Shown piece by piece: positions 25,791 to 33,851 of a stretch of 64,000 bases of DNA. The translations under genes were made by a program, and so were the position numbers. Each line of letters begins with the position of its first letter. The stretch's first letter is position 1. A model generated the notes under the pieces. That model saw only the letters and a list, made by a program, of their open reading frames with translations, had not been told where the DNA came from and did no database searches. The DNA is taken from the IMG/VR virus record IMGVR_UViG_3300010403_000004, positions 1-64,000 of that record. One strand, 5' to 3'. This DNA comes from a virus.

Positions 25791-27092
25791 CTACTGAAAG
25801 ACTTTAGCCCACTCCGCGTCGTACTGGTCGCGGCTCAAGCGAGCAGGCGGCTCACCAGCGCTCGGAGCGGGAGATGGGCGAGGAGTACCGGGCTTGGGGC
25901 CGGGTCTCTGCTGGCCGAGTCTCGCTTGAGTGGTGGCGTTAACGCGCTTTTGCGCGATTGCCGGTAGCACGCGGGAGACACGTGACAAAAAATCCTGGAT
26001 GTATGCTTGGACGCGAGGCTGCAAGCCCTGTCCGGGCGAACCCTGCTGCCAAGTATGCCGGTAGTCCGACATGAGTTGATCAAAATTCTGTTTATGCTCG
26101 GTAAACCATTCCTGCTTCATCATCGTATCGATGACTTCCCGCTGGATTCCGGCCTTTAGATCGTTGTAAGCGACTTCGTTGAACTTCGCCTTGACTGGCG
26201 CGAGCAGAGAGTCGATCCGAGTTCCGAGTTGGGTGAACTTAGCACCCTCTACTGCGGTTTGGTTGAACGAAACCACGTCGCGCTTGAGCGCGTTCTGCTG
26301 GCGAGCCTCGAATGCCTGCTTTTCCTGCTGCCATTGCGCCTGAGCTTGCGCGGCGGGGTCCTTCTTGGGCAATTCCTTCTGGTAGTTTCCCGTCATGCCC
26401 CAATCGACGGACTGCGCGTCGAGGAGGTCCTGCGGGTTGCCCGTTTGCGCTGCCTTGTCGTAGAGCGACTCCACAACAGACTTGCCCATCGTGGAAACGA
26501 ACTCGGCGTGAGCTTGCGGATTGACCTGCTTCAGGATCTGCGGGGCCATCTGCGCCATTTTCGCGAATGATCGCTGGAATTGGGCACGTGTCGCTGGGTC
26601 CTGATGGTTCCCCCCGGCCCAATGGTTGAGTACGCCGCGAATGCTATCGTCCGTGCCGTACATCCAATCGTTCGTGATCTGCCGTAGATCGGTCGCCTGC
26701 AGTGCGGCGGACTGTGCCTCTTGCGGTGTGGCGTAAATCTGACTGACCGCTTCCGTGTACTTCAGCGCGTTCTGAACCCTGGGGTATTCCCCCTTCGGCA
26801 TCATGTACGCCTTGCCATCCGGGGATAACGCCCACGGAGAGTCGGTCGGTGCGGCGTCGGGAGCGGCGGCTACCGGCGCTTCGCCGGGGGCTGCGTCGGG
26901 TGCCTCATCGAACGGCAGTGCGGGTTCTTGTCCACCTTCGGCGCCGGGTGGAGTATCGCCAATCTCAGGGGACTCGTTCCCTGATGCGGAATCGTACGCA
27001 TCGCCCAGCAACGCGCCAAGTTCGCCCGTGATGTCGTTACCGCCAAGAGGGGGACCGCCACTACCGATATCGCCGATGCCTACAGCAGCCAT
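25791..27092 (-). CDS. Scaffold-like protein
   Basis: 433 residues. The N-terminal 110 residues are acidic Pro/Gly/Ala, the middle (about 120-375) is almost entirely helical and rich in Gln/Lys/Glu, and the C-terminus is basic and Pro-rich. Scaffolding proteins have this build, and it lies between portal-side genes and the capsid gene. I see no protease motif. An alternative is an internal core protein. Confidence 0.55.
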   Translation of the reverse strand: MAAVGIGDIGSGGPPLGGNDITGELGALLGDAYDSASGNESPEIGDTPPGAEGGQEPALPFDEAPDAAPGEAPVAAAPDAAPTDSPWALSPDGKAYMMPKGEYPRVQNALKYTEAVSQIYATPQEAQSAALQATDLRQITNDWMYGTDDSIRGVLNHWAGGNHQDPATRAQFQRSFAKMAQMAPQILKQVNPQAHAEFVSTMGKSVVESLYDKAAQTGNPQDLLDAQSVDWGMTGNYQKELPKKDPAAQAQAQWQQEKQAFEARQQNALKRDVVSFNQTAVEGAKFTQLGTRIDSLLAPVKAKFNEVAYNDLKAGIQREVIDTMMKQEWFTEHKQNFDQLMSDYRHTWQQGSPGQGLQPRVQAYIQDFLSRVSRVLPAIAQKRVNATTQARLGQQRPGPKPGTPRPSPAPSAGEPPARLSRDQYDAEWAKVFQ

Positions 27093-27096
27093 ATGT

Positions 27097-27315
27097 TTAG
27101 GAGGATAGTACTTCTGAGGGCGGAATGCAAATTGAGTTGCGGGCCTGTTCCAGGTTCGCGATCAGCAGCAACGCGTATCCGCACCTGCATTCTACGCAAT
27201 CGCGGAAATGTGTGGCCGTCGGATCGTGGTCTTTTTGGTGGACCCCAAGCGCGATAGCGAAGGCGTCTTTGTGCTCTGCGGACTCCCTGATTTCGGCGGT
27301 GTCTTCGAGCTTCAT
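27097..27315 (-). CDS. Small protein with Cys cluster
   Basis: 72 residues with CVECRCGY near residue 40, possibly binding metal with the His before it. It ends 5 bases before the scaffold-like gene start, and its own start overlaps the upstream stop by 4 bases, so it is translationally coupled. No family recognised. Confidence 0.5.
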   Translation of the reverse strand: MKLEDTAEIRESAEHKDAFAIALGVHQKDHDPTATHFRDCVECRCGYALLLIANLEQARNSICIPPSEVLSS

Positions 27316-27626
27316 TCCCGCGTCCTTTCCGCCACGAACCGGTTGAACTCATCCCTCGCGCCAAGGCACCCGTTCGCCAGCTTCCGCCCCGTCATCGCCG
27401 CGATCTGATCCGTGAACGCCGTGCGCGGTCCGGTATACCGAGCGCTGTACTCGCGATGTGAGGCGGCAACGCACTGCACGTCCATTTCCGCGAGGATCTG
27501 GTCCTGCGCTTCGTGGACCAGCGCGACGGGCTCCGGCGTCTCAGGTGACGCGGATGCGCCACGGAGAGACGGGAGTGCGGAGAGCGCGATGAGGGCCTTC
27601 GCGGCGAATCGGCTCAGGATGCTCAT
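27312..27626 (-). CDS. Small exported or membrane-anchored protein
   Basis: 104 residues from the ATG at 27626, chosen because it begins 4 bases after the portal stop; an upstream ATG (27653) would overlap the portal gene. The N-terminus (LSRFAAKALIALSALPSLRGASA) resembles a signal sequence. The remainder is helical with two cysteines. A position just after portal is unusual for an exported protein. Confidence 0.45.
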   Translation of the reverse strand: MSILSRFAAKALIALSALPSLRGASASPETPEPVALVHEAQDQILAEMDVQCVAASHREYSARYTGPRTAFTDQIAAMTGRKLANGCLGARDEFNRFVAERTRE

Positions 27627-27630
27627 GCGG

Positions 27631-30018
27631 CTATTGTACTGCACCTGCCGCACCAGCAGGCATCCCCTGAGGTGGCGGCATGGCTCCTGGCTTCAACGGA
27701 GGCGGCTGGATCTCCGCTTGCACCCCGGGAGGCTCAATCCCAGCCTTTTGAAGCGCCTGCGTGATAGCCTCATTTCCAAGATCCGAGCCCTTCAGCGACA
27801 CCGCCACGCTCGCCTTTGCGGGAGGTACCACAGGCGGCACAACAGCCTTGGCCTCGTGCGCCTGACCGTACAACTGCACGTTCTCGTAGCCGTCCGGGTT
27901 CGATTCCTTGATATCGAAATTGGTGATCAGGTACGCCTTCGCCAACTTCCCTAAGAACTCGGAGTCGTCTTCCCAATCCGGCTGTATGCTGGCTTGCGGT
28001 GGCCCCGGCTGACCGGTCTGAGGATCTATCGGACCTGGTTGCGGTTTCTCCTGCAACAGCTTGCCGATGATGTCCATGCCCTTGTCGCGGTCGTCAAGGT
28101 GCGGCACGCGCATTCCAGGCATCCCGAGCAGTTCCTTGAACTCGTGAATGTTGAGCGGATCATCCAAGCCCCACGCCTTCAGGATTTCGGCTGGCTTGTC
28201 CAGCATCCACATCAGCAAGTCGCGCTGCTGGCCCCACGTCATGGGGATCGCTTCGTCGGCCTCGAAGTGGAAATTGCCGCCCTTCAGGTCTTCGATGGTG
28301 ACGGTGATGGAATCGAACTTGCCGTACTCGTTCTCCTTCTGCTTGGAGAACGCCATCACGCCGTCTTCGTTATCGGCCAGCAGCTTGCAGCCCTTCTCGT
28401 AGACGCGCTCCAACGACTTGCCGATCATCACCCAAATCACGGACAGTTGCCGGATGGCGGCGTTCGTCTTCAACTCGCTCTGACGCGCGGTCGGGTCGGA
28501 CGTGTCGCCGCCCCAGATGATGTCGAGCAACCCGGAAGTTTCGCGCGATGTTTCTTCCACCTGGCGGCGGAACGGAGGGATCTGTTCCGAGAACGTCACG
28601 GTCGTTTGCTGCGAAATCAGATCGTTCAACGTGCCACCCGGCGGCCGTACGGCGGGGATCAAATCTCCAGGATTGTCGCGTCGGCGTTGCCACGCGTCGA
28701 GATCCACGCGCGTTGGGTCCGCGAACCGGGGATCGTTGGACCGTTCAAGCGTCTCGTTGCACTGATTGAGGATATTGTTGAGCAAATCCTGAGTGACGAT
28801 CCAATCGTCGCCCAGCGGCTCGCACATGATTCGCTTCGTCGGCTCCGGCTGGCATTCCTGCCAGTGGTTTATCACCTTGCGGTTTTCCAGATCGATGACG
28901 TGGCCTTTGACCGCCGTGATACGGATGCCGTCGGGGAAATTCTCGGCGATCAACTCTCGGATCGCCTTGTCGTCGATCAGCTCGTACTGCGCGGTAGTCC
29001 AGTCCTCCAGGATCACGCTCCAGCGGTTCTCGCGCTTGGGGCGCACGATGCCGATGGGGGACGCCATCGCACTGCGGACGCTCTCGCCGTACTGGAGGGA
29101 CGCGGACTGGTCATCGAACGCGTTTTCTCCGCCCTTGACGGCTTCGCGCAAGGTGTCCCCGTACTTTTGGAGCAACTTCGCTTTCGGCTGTTCCATCTCC
29201 CGGCGAATCCAGCCGCAATCGTTCACCCCTTTACGTCCGTCGGCATCCAGCGGGACCGAAACCTCGCTCGCGTCGAGGATGTCGATCTCCAGGCCGCCCT
29301 TTGGCATCCGCTTTGGTGGAAGGTCCGCCGGCACGCTGGCTTGTAGCGGGTCCTGGTACATGCCGCCATCAGTCGGAGCCCCGCACTCTGGGCACTCAGG
29401 CCCATCGGACATCGCCCCGCACTGTGGACAAGAGATCCCGCCGCCGATCTGCGCTTGCTCCTCGGCAAGCTGCGGAACATCCTTCCATCCGTACTTGTCT
29501 CCGTCCTCCACCCATTCAATCGTCCAGAATGATGTGCCGAAGTTGAACAGAGAGAACACAAGCCACAGAACCATGACCTGAAGCTCGCACTGTTCGCGGA
29601 TGTAGAGCGCGGCGTTATTCGCGGCGCGTGCCGCCCGGATATCATTTTCGGCGGACGGATTGTTCGGTACGGCTACCGCATTCGGAATGCGCGTGCCAAG
29701 GACTGCTTCCAGTTTCCGGCAATACCCGCGGTAGATGTTCTGCGTGTAGTCGTAGACGCCGTTGCTCTGACCCGCGCCGCCCATTGAACCACCGTCAATG
29801 CCGGTCGCATCTAGAAGCCCCTGGTACAGGGCAGGCGCGAAGTAGGCAAGATCGCGGTAGTAAAGCGAATGCTTGTGGATTCGGCGGAGAATCCAAACTC
29901 TATCGGCCTCTAACTCGTCCGCCATCTCGCTCGCTATAACGCGCGCAATCGGTTTGGCGAGTTTTGCGATGAGTTCTTGTTTGGATGGGGCGGCCTTCGT
30001 CGGTCCTAAGATTTCCAT
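27631..30018 (-). CDS. Portal protein with zinc-ribbon insertion
   Basis: 795 residues from the ATG at 30018 (MEILGPTK). The length, helical core, upstream position relative to scaffold and capsid genes, and Pro/Gly/Gln-rich C-terminus fit portal proteins of short-tailed phages. Residues 197-212 contain CPQC and CPEC, a four-Cys zinc ribbon in the wing-like region. A GTG at 30060 (14 codons upstream) is an alternative start; the DNA before 30018 is the intergenic side of an inserted HNH gene, and no strong ribosome site precedes 30018. A displaced copy of the first 13 codons lies at 30641-30685. Confidence 0.65.
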   Translation of the reverse strand: MEILGPTKAAPSKQELIAKLAKPIARVIASEMADELEADRVWILRRIHKHSLYYRDLAYFAPALYQGLLDATGIDGGSMGGAGQSNGVYDYTQNIYRGYCRKLEAVLGTRIPNAVAVPNNPSAENDIRAARAANNAALYIREQCELQVMVLWLVFSLFNFGTSFWTIEWVEDGDKYGWKDVPQLAEEQAQIGGGISCPQCGAMSDGPECPECGAPTDGGMYQDPLQASVPADLPPKRMPKGGLEIDILDASEVSVPLDADGRKGVNDCGWIRREMEQPKAKLLQKYGDTLREAVKGGENAFDDQSASLQYGESVRSAMASPIGIVRPKRENRWSVILEDWTTAQYELIDDKAIRELIAENFPDGIRITAVKGHVIDLENRKVINHWQECQPEPTKRIMCEPLGDDWIVTQDLLNNILNQCNETLERSNDPRFADPTRVDLDAWQRRRDNPGDLIPAVRPPGGTLNDLISQQTTVTFSEQIPPFRRQVEETSRETSGLLDIIWGGDTSDPTARQSELKTNAAIRQLSVIWVMIGKSLERVYEKGCKLLADNEDGVMAFSKQKENEYGKFDSITVTIEDLKGGNFHFEADEAIPMTWGQQRDLLMWMLDKPAEILKAWGLDDPLNIHEFKELLGMPGMRVPHLDDRDKGMDIIGKLLQEKPQPGPIDPQTGQPGPPQASIQPDWEDDSEFLGKLAKAYLITNFDIKESNPDGYENVQLYGQAHEAKAVVPPVVPPAKASVAVSLKGSDLGNEAITQALQKAGIEPPGVQAEIQPPPLKPGAMPPPQGMPAGAAGAVQ

Positions 30019-30091
30019 GTTAATATGTAACGAGGTGGAGAGCGTTGAAGCGCACCCCACCTCTCACCAAATCGCCTATCAAGGAGGCAAG

Positions 30092-30640
30092 ATGGCTAAA
30101 GCTAAGTTTAGAACAATTCCAGAACTCTCCGCCCATCAGTCGAAATCCTTTCACGGTAATATCGACAAGAGAGGCATTGATGAATGCTGGCCATGGACTG
30201 GCCGCATTATGAAAAAACAGTCCTGCCAATACGGAACATTCTGCATCACCAAACCGTTCGGAGAAATTCCTGCGCATCGGTTGTCTTTCAAACTCCATAG
30301 CGGAATCGACCCGGCGCATCTGTGGGTGCTCCACCGATGCGATAATCCGATCTGCGTCAACCCCTCGCATCTGTTTTTGGGAACGTTCCAAGACAACGTT
30401 GACGATATGGTCAGAAAGGGACGCCACATGCACGGAGACGGGCACTACCTGCGACAGCATCCCCGTTGCGGACAGGCGCACAATCGTGCATCGCTCACAG
30501 ACGCGGAGGCGCTGGAGATAAAGTCCATTTACCCCGCTGGGGGGCACACGCAGAAGGCGCTCGGCCAGCGTTACGGTGTTTCGGAGGCTTGCATCCAGAA
30601 AATCGTAAGCGGCAAAAATTATAGCCACCTGAAGGTGTGA
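30092..30640 (+). CDS. HNH homing endonuclease inserted at the portal start
   Basis: 182 residues from an ATG with a GGAGGC ribosome site. ECWPW at residues 31-35 and HRCDNPICVNPSH at 81-93 mark the HNH_3-type nuclease, followed by a C-terminal helix-turn-helix-like segment (TQKALGQRYGVSEACI). It is transcribed opposite to the portal gene and separates a remnant of the portal start (30641-30685) from the intact gene. It is a free-standing homing gene that targeted the portal locus, with its own divergent start region. Confidence 0.75.
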   Translation: MAKAKFRTIPELSAHQSKSFHGNIDKRGIDECWPWTGRIMKKQSCQYGTFCITKPFGEIPAHRLSFKLHSGIDPAHLWVLHRCDNPICVNPSHLFLGTFQDNVDDMVRKGRHMHGDGHYLRQHPRCGQAHNRASLTDAEALEIKSIYPAGGHTQKALGQRYGVSEACIQKIVSGKNYSHLKV

Positions 30641-30685
30641 CCTTGGCTTCGATGGCGCGGGTTTGGTGGGGCCGAGGATTTCCAT
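30641..30685 (-). pseudogene. Displaced remnant of the portal gene 5' end
   Basis: The minus strand from 30685 reads MEILGPTKPAPSK, matching the start of the intact portal (MEILGPTKAAPSK). Twelve of 13 residues are identical, but only 4 of 13 codons are the same; 8 differ silently. Its ATG lies 3 bases after the stop of the upstream gene (30689), where the original start would be expected. After codon 13 the frame runs antisense through the HNH gene. Confidence 0.75.
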
Positions 30686-30688
30686 GCG

Positions 30689-31189
30689 CTAAACCGGTTC
30701 CCCCTGAACCTCGTTCATCACGGCCCCGGCGACTCCTTCCCCCATATGCTTAGCGACTACAGCGAACCTGGGATGGAGTTTCGCGAGCACCGCCATGTCC
30801 ACATCCCTGTGCATTTGGCGCACTCGCGAGATGGCGGACCTAGCCGTTTCCTCGCTGGCCTTGAACTGCCGCATGTCTGGCGGCTTCTCCTCCACCCGCT
30901 CCGTCATCAGCTTCACGTTCAACGCGTCGAGGCTTTTCAGCCGATCCTCGGTAATCCGCTGAAGGTCGCCCCGTACCGCCGCAAGTTCCGCGATCAACCG
31001 TTCCACCTCGGAGCGCCGCTCAACAGCCAGCACCTCGGCGGAGATGCGCGCGGCGCGTTCGCGAGCGAGGTCGGTATTCAGCCGCTCCATGTCGCGCTCG
31101 TATTCCGCCTCCATCCGCACGGCGGAATCTAACGCCTGCGTCAACGCGGAGACGCGCTCGGACTGCCGTAGCCGTCGCCAGAGATTCAC
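30689..31189 (-). CDS. Coiled-coil protein in the portal operon
   Basis: 166 residues, nearly all helix with heptad-like Leu/Ala/Val and alternating charges (about 10-110). The C-terminus is helical and Met-rich. It lies just before the original portal start and overlaps the next upstream gene by 4 bases. It may be a capsid accessory or assembly factor. No family recognised. Confidence 0.55.
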   Translation of the reverse strand: MNLWRRLRQSERVSALTQALDSAVRMEAEYERDMERLNTDLARERAARISAEVLAVERRSEVERLIAELAAVRGDLQRITEDRLKSLDALNVKLMTERVEEKPPDMRQFKASEETARSAISRVRQMHRDVDMAVLAKLHPRFAVVAKHMGEGVAGAVMNEVQGEPV

Positions 31190-31500
31190 TGAGTTGCGTC
31201 CTCGGTCGGAGCCTTATCGTCCAGGTCCGGTTGTTCCCCGTCTTCCGCGACCGGCTCGAAATACTGGATGCACGCATCGTCCGGGTCGAAAACCCCTTCC
31301 ACCGCAGAGCACGCGCCCGTGTCCGGCGAGTAGTTGGCGCAGTCAATGCAATGGCGATCTGCCTTGACTACGCCAGCCTCTTCGGGAGACGCCTTTCCTT
31401 CCCGCTTGGGCTCTTCCATCCCGGGAGGCGGCATCTTGCCCTCACGCGGACTCGGACCAGATTCCATAACCGCCAATTCAGGTGGCGGAGACTTTGCCAT
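31186..31500 (-). CDS. Four-cysteine small phage protein (HiPIP-like fold suspected)
   Basis: 104 residues from the ATG at 31500 (MAKSPPPELAV). The first half is Pro/Glu/Lys-rich; the second has HCIDCANYSPDTGACSAVEG then DDACIQYF, a C-x2-C-x8-C...C pattern. Small phage proteins with this spacing are often matched to high-potential iron-sulfur or rubredoxin-like families. Coupled by a 4-base overlap to the coiled-coil gene. Confidence 0.5.
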   Translation of the reverse strand: MAKSPPPELAVMESGPSPREGKMPPPGMEEPKREGKASPEEAGVVKADRHCIDCANYSPDTGACSAVEGVFDPDDACIQYFEPVAEDGEQPDLDDKAPTEDATQ

Positions 31501-31529
31501 GCGGACACCTCGATTAACGCTACCACACC

Positions 31530-31991
31530 CTACGCCAAAGGCACGCTGAACACTGGCGCGAAGAAAATCCAACTGCTCCCGTTCCACTGCACAGGGAACA
31601 CGGTAGCCCGCAACGGCCCCGGATCAACCGTCACTCCGATGTCCGTGATGAGGTTGGTCGGCAACGCCACTGTCCAGCCACCGGTCGCGTTCTGCACCAG
31701 GCGAAGCCAGAACCGCTGGCCGGTCGGGATACTCCCTGAACCGGCGTACGTGAACGTCATGCTCGCGACGTTCGCCGTCAGCGTCATGCTGATAACGTCA
31801 GCCAACGAGGAATCAATCGCGGGTGTCGTGGAGAACGCCATCGTAGATTGATTGAGCTGGCTTCCGCTATCCACCGATGCGATGAAGTTGAGGTTGTCGG
31901 CCACATTGAACAGGCCGAACGGGATCAGCGCAGCCTTGCGCGACGATGCCTCAAAGTTTGCGAGTTTTGCGAAGTAGGCGGGCGATCCCAT
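31530..31991 (-). CDS. Small virion protein, tail/fibre-type beta domain
   Basis: 153 residues from the ATG at 31991, preceded by AGGAA. The C-terminal two thirds are Thr/Ser/Val-rich and beta-like, ending with PVQWNGSSWIFFAPVF, an ending found in fibre or baseplate domains of phages (a WNG.SW.F motif). The long upstream frame is antisense of the spike gene. It begins the portal-side operon, divergent from the spike gene. Confidence 0.5.
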   Translation of the reverse strand: MGSPAYFAKLANFEASSRKAALIPFGLFNVADNLNFIASVDSGSQLNQSTMAFSTTPAIDSSLADVISMTLTANVASMTFTYAGSGSIPTGQRFWLRLVQNATGGWTVALPTNLITDIGVTVDPGPLRATVFPVQWNGSSWIFFAPVFSVPLA

Positions 31992-32040
31992 ATGCTTCCT
32001 ACGCCAAATTCTACCACGCCCAAAACAAAAATCACCTAAA

Positions 32041-33846
32041 ATGTACAACATGAAGGCATTCCCGATACTTCTCGCCATCGCGTCCGCGCTCTCCGCCCAG
32101 CAGGTGGACTGGGTTTCCCAGGTTCGCAACAAACCGATCACCTCTGGCGGATTGACCGATTCCACTCGCCTAATCTGGCAGCAGGCTCCAACCTCTCCCG
32201 CCACCCTTACAGCCGCGCTTATGACTGTTACGCTTGCGCCCTGTCCGATTGGGTTGGCCGGCGCGGATACGAATCACTGGATCTATATCGCTGGCACGGG
32301 GACTGCTGAATGGCGGCTGATTTCAGGCGGAACATGCACGTCGGGGGCGTCCACGGGCACGATCACGTTCACGCCTGACAACAGCCATGGGGCGGGGTAC
32401 ACGGTCGGGAGTCCGAACGGGATCTACGAAGCGGTCGCCTACGCGGGAGCCGGGGCGACGATCACCATTCCGGCTGGAGTTACGAACACCTGCAACCTAT
32501 ACATTCAGGCCGGCGTGACACTTACCGGCGCGGGGAGCTTTGTTGGTTACCCGTCTCTCGGCGTCGGCGCGACCAATCTCAGTTGCGGAATCGCCAGCAT
32601 TCCAACGCTGGTCACCAACGCTACGGCGGTGACGATTCAGAACATGGAGGTGGCGCACTCCATCCTCCCCACTGCTGGCGGGTATGGGGTGAAAATCGCT
32701 GGTAACTTTCCCACCATCCGCAATGTGCTGGCGATTAATAATTATGCTGGGTACTTCCTTAGCGGCCCTGGCGGAATATTGACCCAAGGCATCATTGCGG
32801 ATTCGTTCGCTACCCAAAGCGTCGTAGCCGGTTACCTGTGCGACCCTACCGCCACAGGATTTCAGATTGATATCTATGGGAGTTGGTCCACTGACAACGG
32901 CCTGCATGGTCTCGATTGCACCGTGAACGGGGGGCTCGGCAACGTCACCGGCCCAAGGCTGACGGGATTCAAGACCTACTCCAACAATGGGAACGGGGCA
33001 CTGTTTAGTGCTGGTGCTGGCAGCGCGATCAGCAATGTGTCCATTCAGGATAGCTTCTTCGGCTCAGACAACTCCGACGAAATCAAGATGGACACGCGCG
33101 GCGTCCAGAACGTCATTCAGAACACCCGAGTGGAACTCGCTGGTCAGATCGACAATCCCAACGTCGGCTACAACGCCGCGACGGTTGTCAGTGCGGCACA
33201 CACTGGATATGGAATCCTCGTCACCGCAAACAACAATCCAACGACCGGAGCGCCGCTGCTGATCTCCGGCGTAGTCGCTGGTTCCGCCTCGTACTCCGGG
33301 ATCGGAGCGGCTGGGCCACGCACTGTCATCGTCGGCGGGAGCTTCAACCAGAACGGCAAATTTCCCAGCAATAACACGCACAAGGCCGGGATCAGTGTTC
33401 AGGACACCGGCATCACGATAGATGGCGCGTGGTTCGGGTCACAGAACCAGATTTACGGCATCGAGGTCAATAACGCCAGTCCCATCCCGCTCGCTCCGTT
33501 TGGCGTCAACTACTTCGATCCGGGCCTTACCGAACTCATCAGGTGGGACCAGGCGGTGACCGCATTCGGACCGCAGATCGCTGCCTACGCGCCGCGCCGG
33601 TTCGGGTCCTCCTGCACCACGGCTGGCACAGTCGGAGCCGTCTGCACGTCGGCTTACACGATTACTCCGGCGTTTGTTGACGCTCTATACACGGCCACGT
33701 GTACCGTCACGGGCGTAACCTCGGGAGCGCCATCGGCACCCGTGGCGGTCGCCACCAGCGGGAGCACGCTAACGGTCACGATCATGGCTGGTACAGCGGT
33801 CGCGGCGCAGGCGTCTGGCGTGGCCTGCATCATCATGCACGACTGA
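32041..33846 (+). CDS. Beta-helix tail-spike-like protein with signal peptide
   Basis: 601 residues. MKAFPILLAIASALSA then QQV (from the ATG at 32050; the ATG at 32041 adds three residues) forms a Sec signal peptide. The body is a right-handed beta-helix type, with repeated short strands and Asn/Gly turns (about 150-480), and a small C-terminal beta domain with several Cys. Tail spikes and pectate-lyase-like enzymes have this fold. It is on the plus strand, opposite to the other virion genes. The ribosome site is weak. No catalytic residue is assignable by eye. Confidence 0.55.
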   Translation: MYNMKAFPILLAIASALSAQQVDWVSQVRNKPITSGGLTDSTRLIWQQAPTSPATLTAALMTVTLAPCPIGLAGADTNHWIYIAGTGTAEWRLISGGTCTSGASTGTITFTPDNSHGAGYTVGSPNGIYEAVAYAGAGATITIPAGVTNTCNLYIQAGVTLTGAGSFVGYPSLGVGATNLSCGIASIPTLVTNATAVTIQNMEVAHSILPTAGGYGVKIAGNFPTIRNVLAINNYAGYFLSGPGGILTQGIIADSFATQSVVAGYLCDPTATGFQIDIYGSWSTDNGLHGLDCTVNGGLGNVTGPRLTGFKTYSNNGNGALFSAGAGSAISNVSIQDSFFGSDNSDEIKMDTRGVQNVIQNTRVELAGQIDNPNVGYNAATVVSAAHTGYGILVTANNNPTTGAPLLISGVVAGSASYSGIGAAGPRTVIVGGSFNQNGKFPSNNTHKAGISVQDTGITIDGAWFGSQNQIYGIEVNNASPIPLAPFGVNYFDPGLTELIRWDQAVTAFGPQIAAYAPRRFGSSCTTAGTVGAVCTSAYTITPAFVDALYTATCTVTGVTSGAPSAPVAVATSGSTLTVTIMAGTAVAAQASGVACIIMHD

Positions 33847-33851
33847 CGCTC

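Noticed and set aside
27994-29346. 450-codon plus-strand frame over the portal
   Set aside because: Antisense shadow of the portal gene; no domain and no ribosome site.
30020-30685. 221-codon minus-strand frame starting with the portal-like MEILGPTK
   Set aside because: Only the first 13 codons match the portal; the rest is antisense to the HNH gene and shows no protein pattern, so it is treated as a remnant, not a gene.
30018-30685. Group I or II intron in the portal gene
   Set aside because: The coding sequence is not resumed after the break; instead the start is repeated, and the HNH gene is on the other strand with its own ribosome site.
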